Shown here: in pieces, positions 14,820 to 15,122 of the stretch | Numbering within the stretch: the first letter of the stretch is position 1 | Layout of the letters: each line of letters opens with the position of its first letter | Origin: Firmicutes bacterium CAG:475 | Lineage (GTDB): Bacteria > Bacillota > Clostridia > Christensenellales > CAG-917 | DNA: 15,122 nucleotides | Reading direction: 5' to 3' | NCBI GenBank assembly: GCA_000434435.1 | Contig: FR895525.1 | Location: 1-15,122, forward strand | Notes under the pieces: model-generated | Seen by the model: only the letters and a program-made list of their open reading frames with translations | Told to the model about the DNA's origin: nothing | The model's database searches: none | Program-made: the position numbers and the translations under genes

Positions 14820-15122
14820 TCACAAATACAAGCCTTTGGCTTCTTGCTCGGCTTTCTTTTTGAGCCAGCACTTTCTGCACATAGCGACGTAGCGGTCATT
14901 GCCGCCCAAGCACACTTGTTCGCCTTTGAACACTATGTTGCCGTGGTCGTCCATACGTGCGTTTACGGTTGCTTTTGCGCCGCACTTACACACGGATTTA
15001 ATCTCACTGATGGATTCGGCAATCTCGAAAAGTCGTTTGCTTCCCGGGAACATATGCGTCGTAAAATCGGTTGCAAGCCCGAAACAAAGCACGGGTTTGT
15101 TGAAATCGATCACGATCTGTCC
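14820..15122 (-). CDS. tdk: Thymidine kinase, C-terminal part (cut by the window edge)
   Basis: About 100 C-terminal residues; the frame runs open through the right edge of the window, so the N-terminal P-loop half lies outside. The GTG at 15113 is internal, not a start. NKPVLCFGLATDF matches the type II thymidine kinase segment (IPVLCYGLRTDF in E. coli). The structural zinc site is present as CKCG and, 40-odd residues later, CRKC. The lasso that holds thymidine has GGNDRYVAMC. It phosphorylates thymidine to dTMP. It is the first visible gene of the nucleoside cluster; the cluster's main promoter must lie outside the window. Confidence 0.95.
   Translation of the reverse strand, partial: GQIVIDFNKPVLCFGLATDFTTHMFPGSKRLFEIAESISEIKSVCKCGAKATVNARMDDHGNIVFKGEQVCLGGNDRYVAMCRKCWLKKKAEQEAKGLYL

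Noticed and set aside
14813..14899. N-terminal extension of udk overlapping tdk
   Set aside because: The 29 extra residues are antisense-free read-through of the tdk coding region in another frame, without family similarity, and a strong ribosome site marks the ATG at 14812.

Overview
This 15.1 kb window looks like ordinary chromosome from an endospore-forming, Gram-positive anaerobe-type bacterium (Clostridia-like Firmicutes). The basis is a full-length SpoIIE sporulation phosphatase next to tilS and hpt, an order known from Bacillus and Clostridium chromosomes, plus an energy-coupling-factor (ECF) S component, strong GGAGG-type ribosome sites and consensus sigma-A promoters. The exact lineage is inference. 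I see no rRNA, tRNA, CRISPR array, insertion sequence or prophage gene.

Left part (1-7885, all minus strand, read right to left): spoIIE, tilS, hpt, a CCA-adding/poly(A) polymerase-type tRNA nucleotidyltransferase, rmuC, and a PHP-domain phosphoesterase. hpt/cca and rmuC/PHP overlap, so the block is probably largely co-transcribed. tilS and spoIIE are the exceptions: both lack a Shine-Dalgarno sequence and carry a -10-like hexamer exactly 6 bases before the ATG, which suggests leaderless messages. Two Spo0A-box-like sites lie upstream of spoIIE.

Middle (7886-10796, plus strand): a 240-base divergent intergenic region holds a perfect TTGACA-N17-TATAAT promoter with a 9-bp inverted repeat across its -35 box. 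It drives an ECF transporter S component that carries an unusual hydrophilic insert of about 75 residues. Next is an FGGY-family sugar kinase of unknown substrate, with its own promoter, an 8-bp inverted repeat just upstream of it, and a strong bidirectional terminator.

Right part (10840-15122, minus strand, read right to left): a nucleoside salvage and catabolism cluster, tdk (cut by the window edge), udk, deoC, deoD, deoB, cdd. Cytidine deaminase, purine nucleoside phosphorylase, phosphopentomutase and deoxyribose-phosphate aldolase together take nucleosides to free bases plus glyceraldehyde-3-phosphate and acetaldehyde. The thymidine and uridine kinases catch nucleosides for nucleotide synthesis. 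The 179-base gap between deoC and deoD is the one conspicuous non-coding interval in the cluster, and it carries a 15-base direct repeat.

No wholly new system is evident. The points most worth a second look are the paired leaderless-type starts, the insert in the S component, and the repeats placed at promoters.
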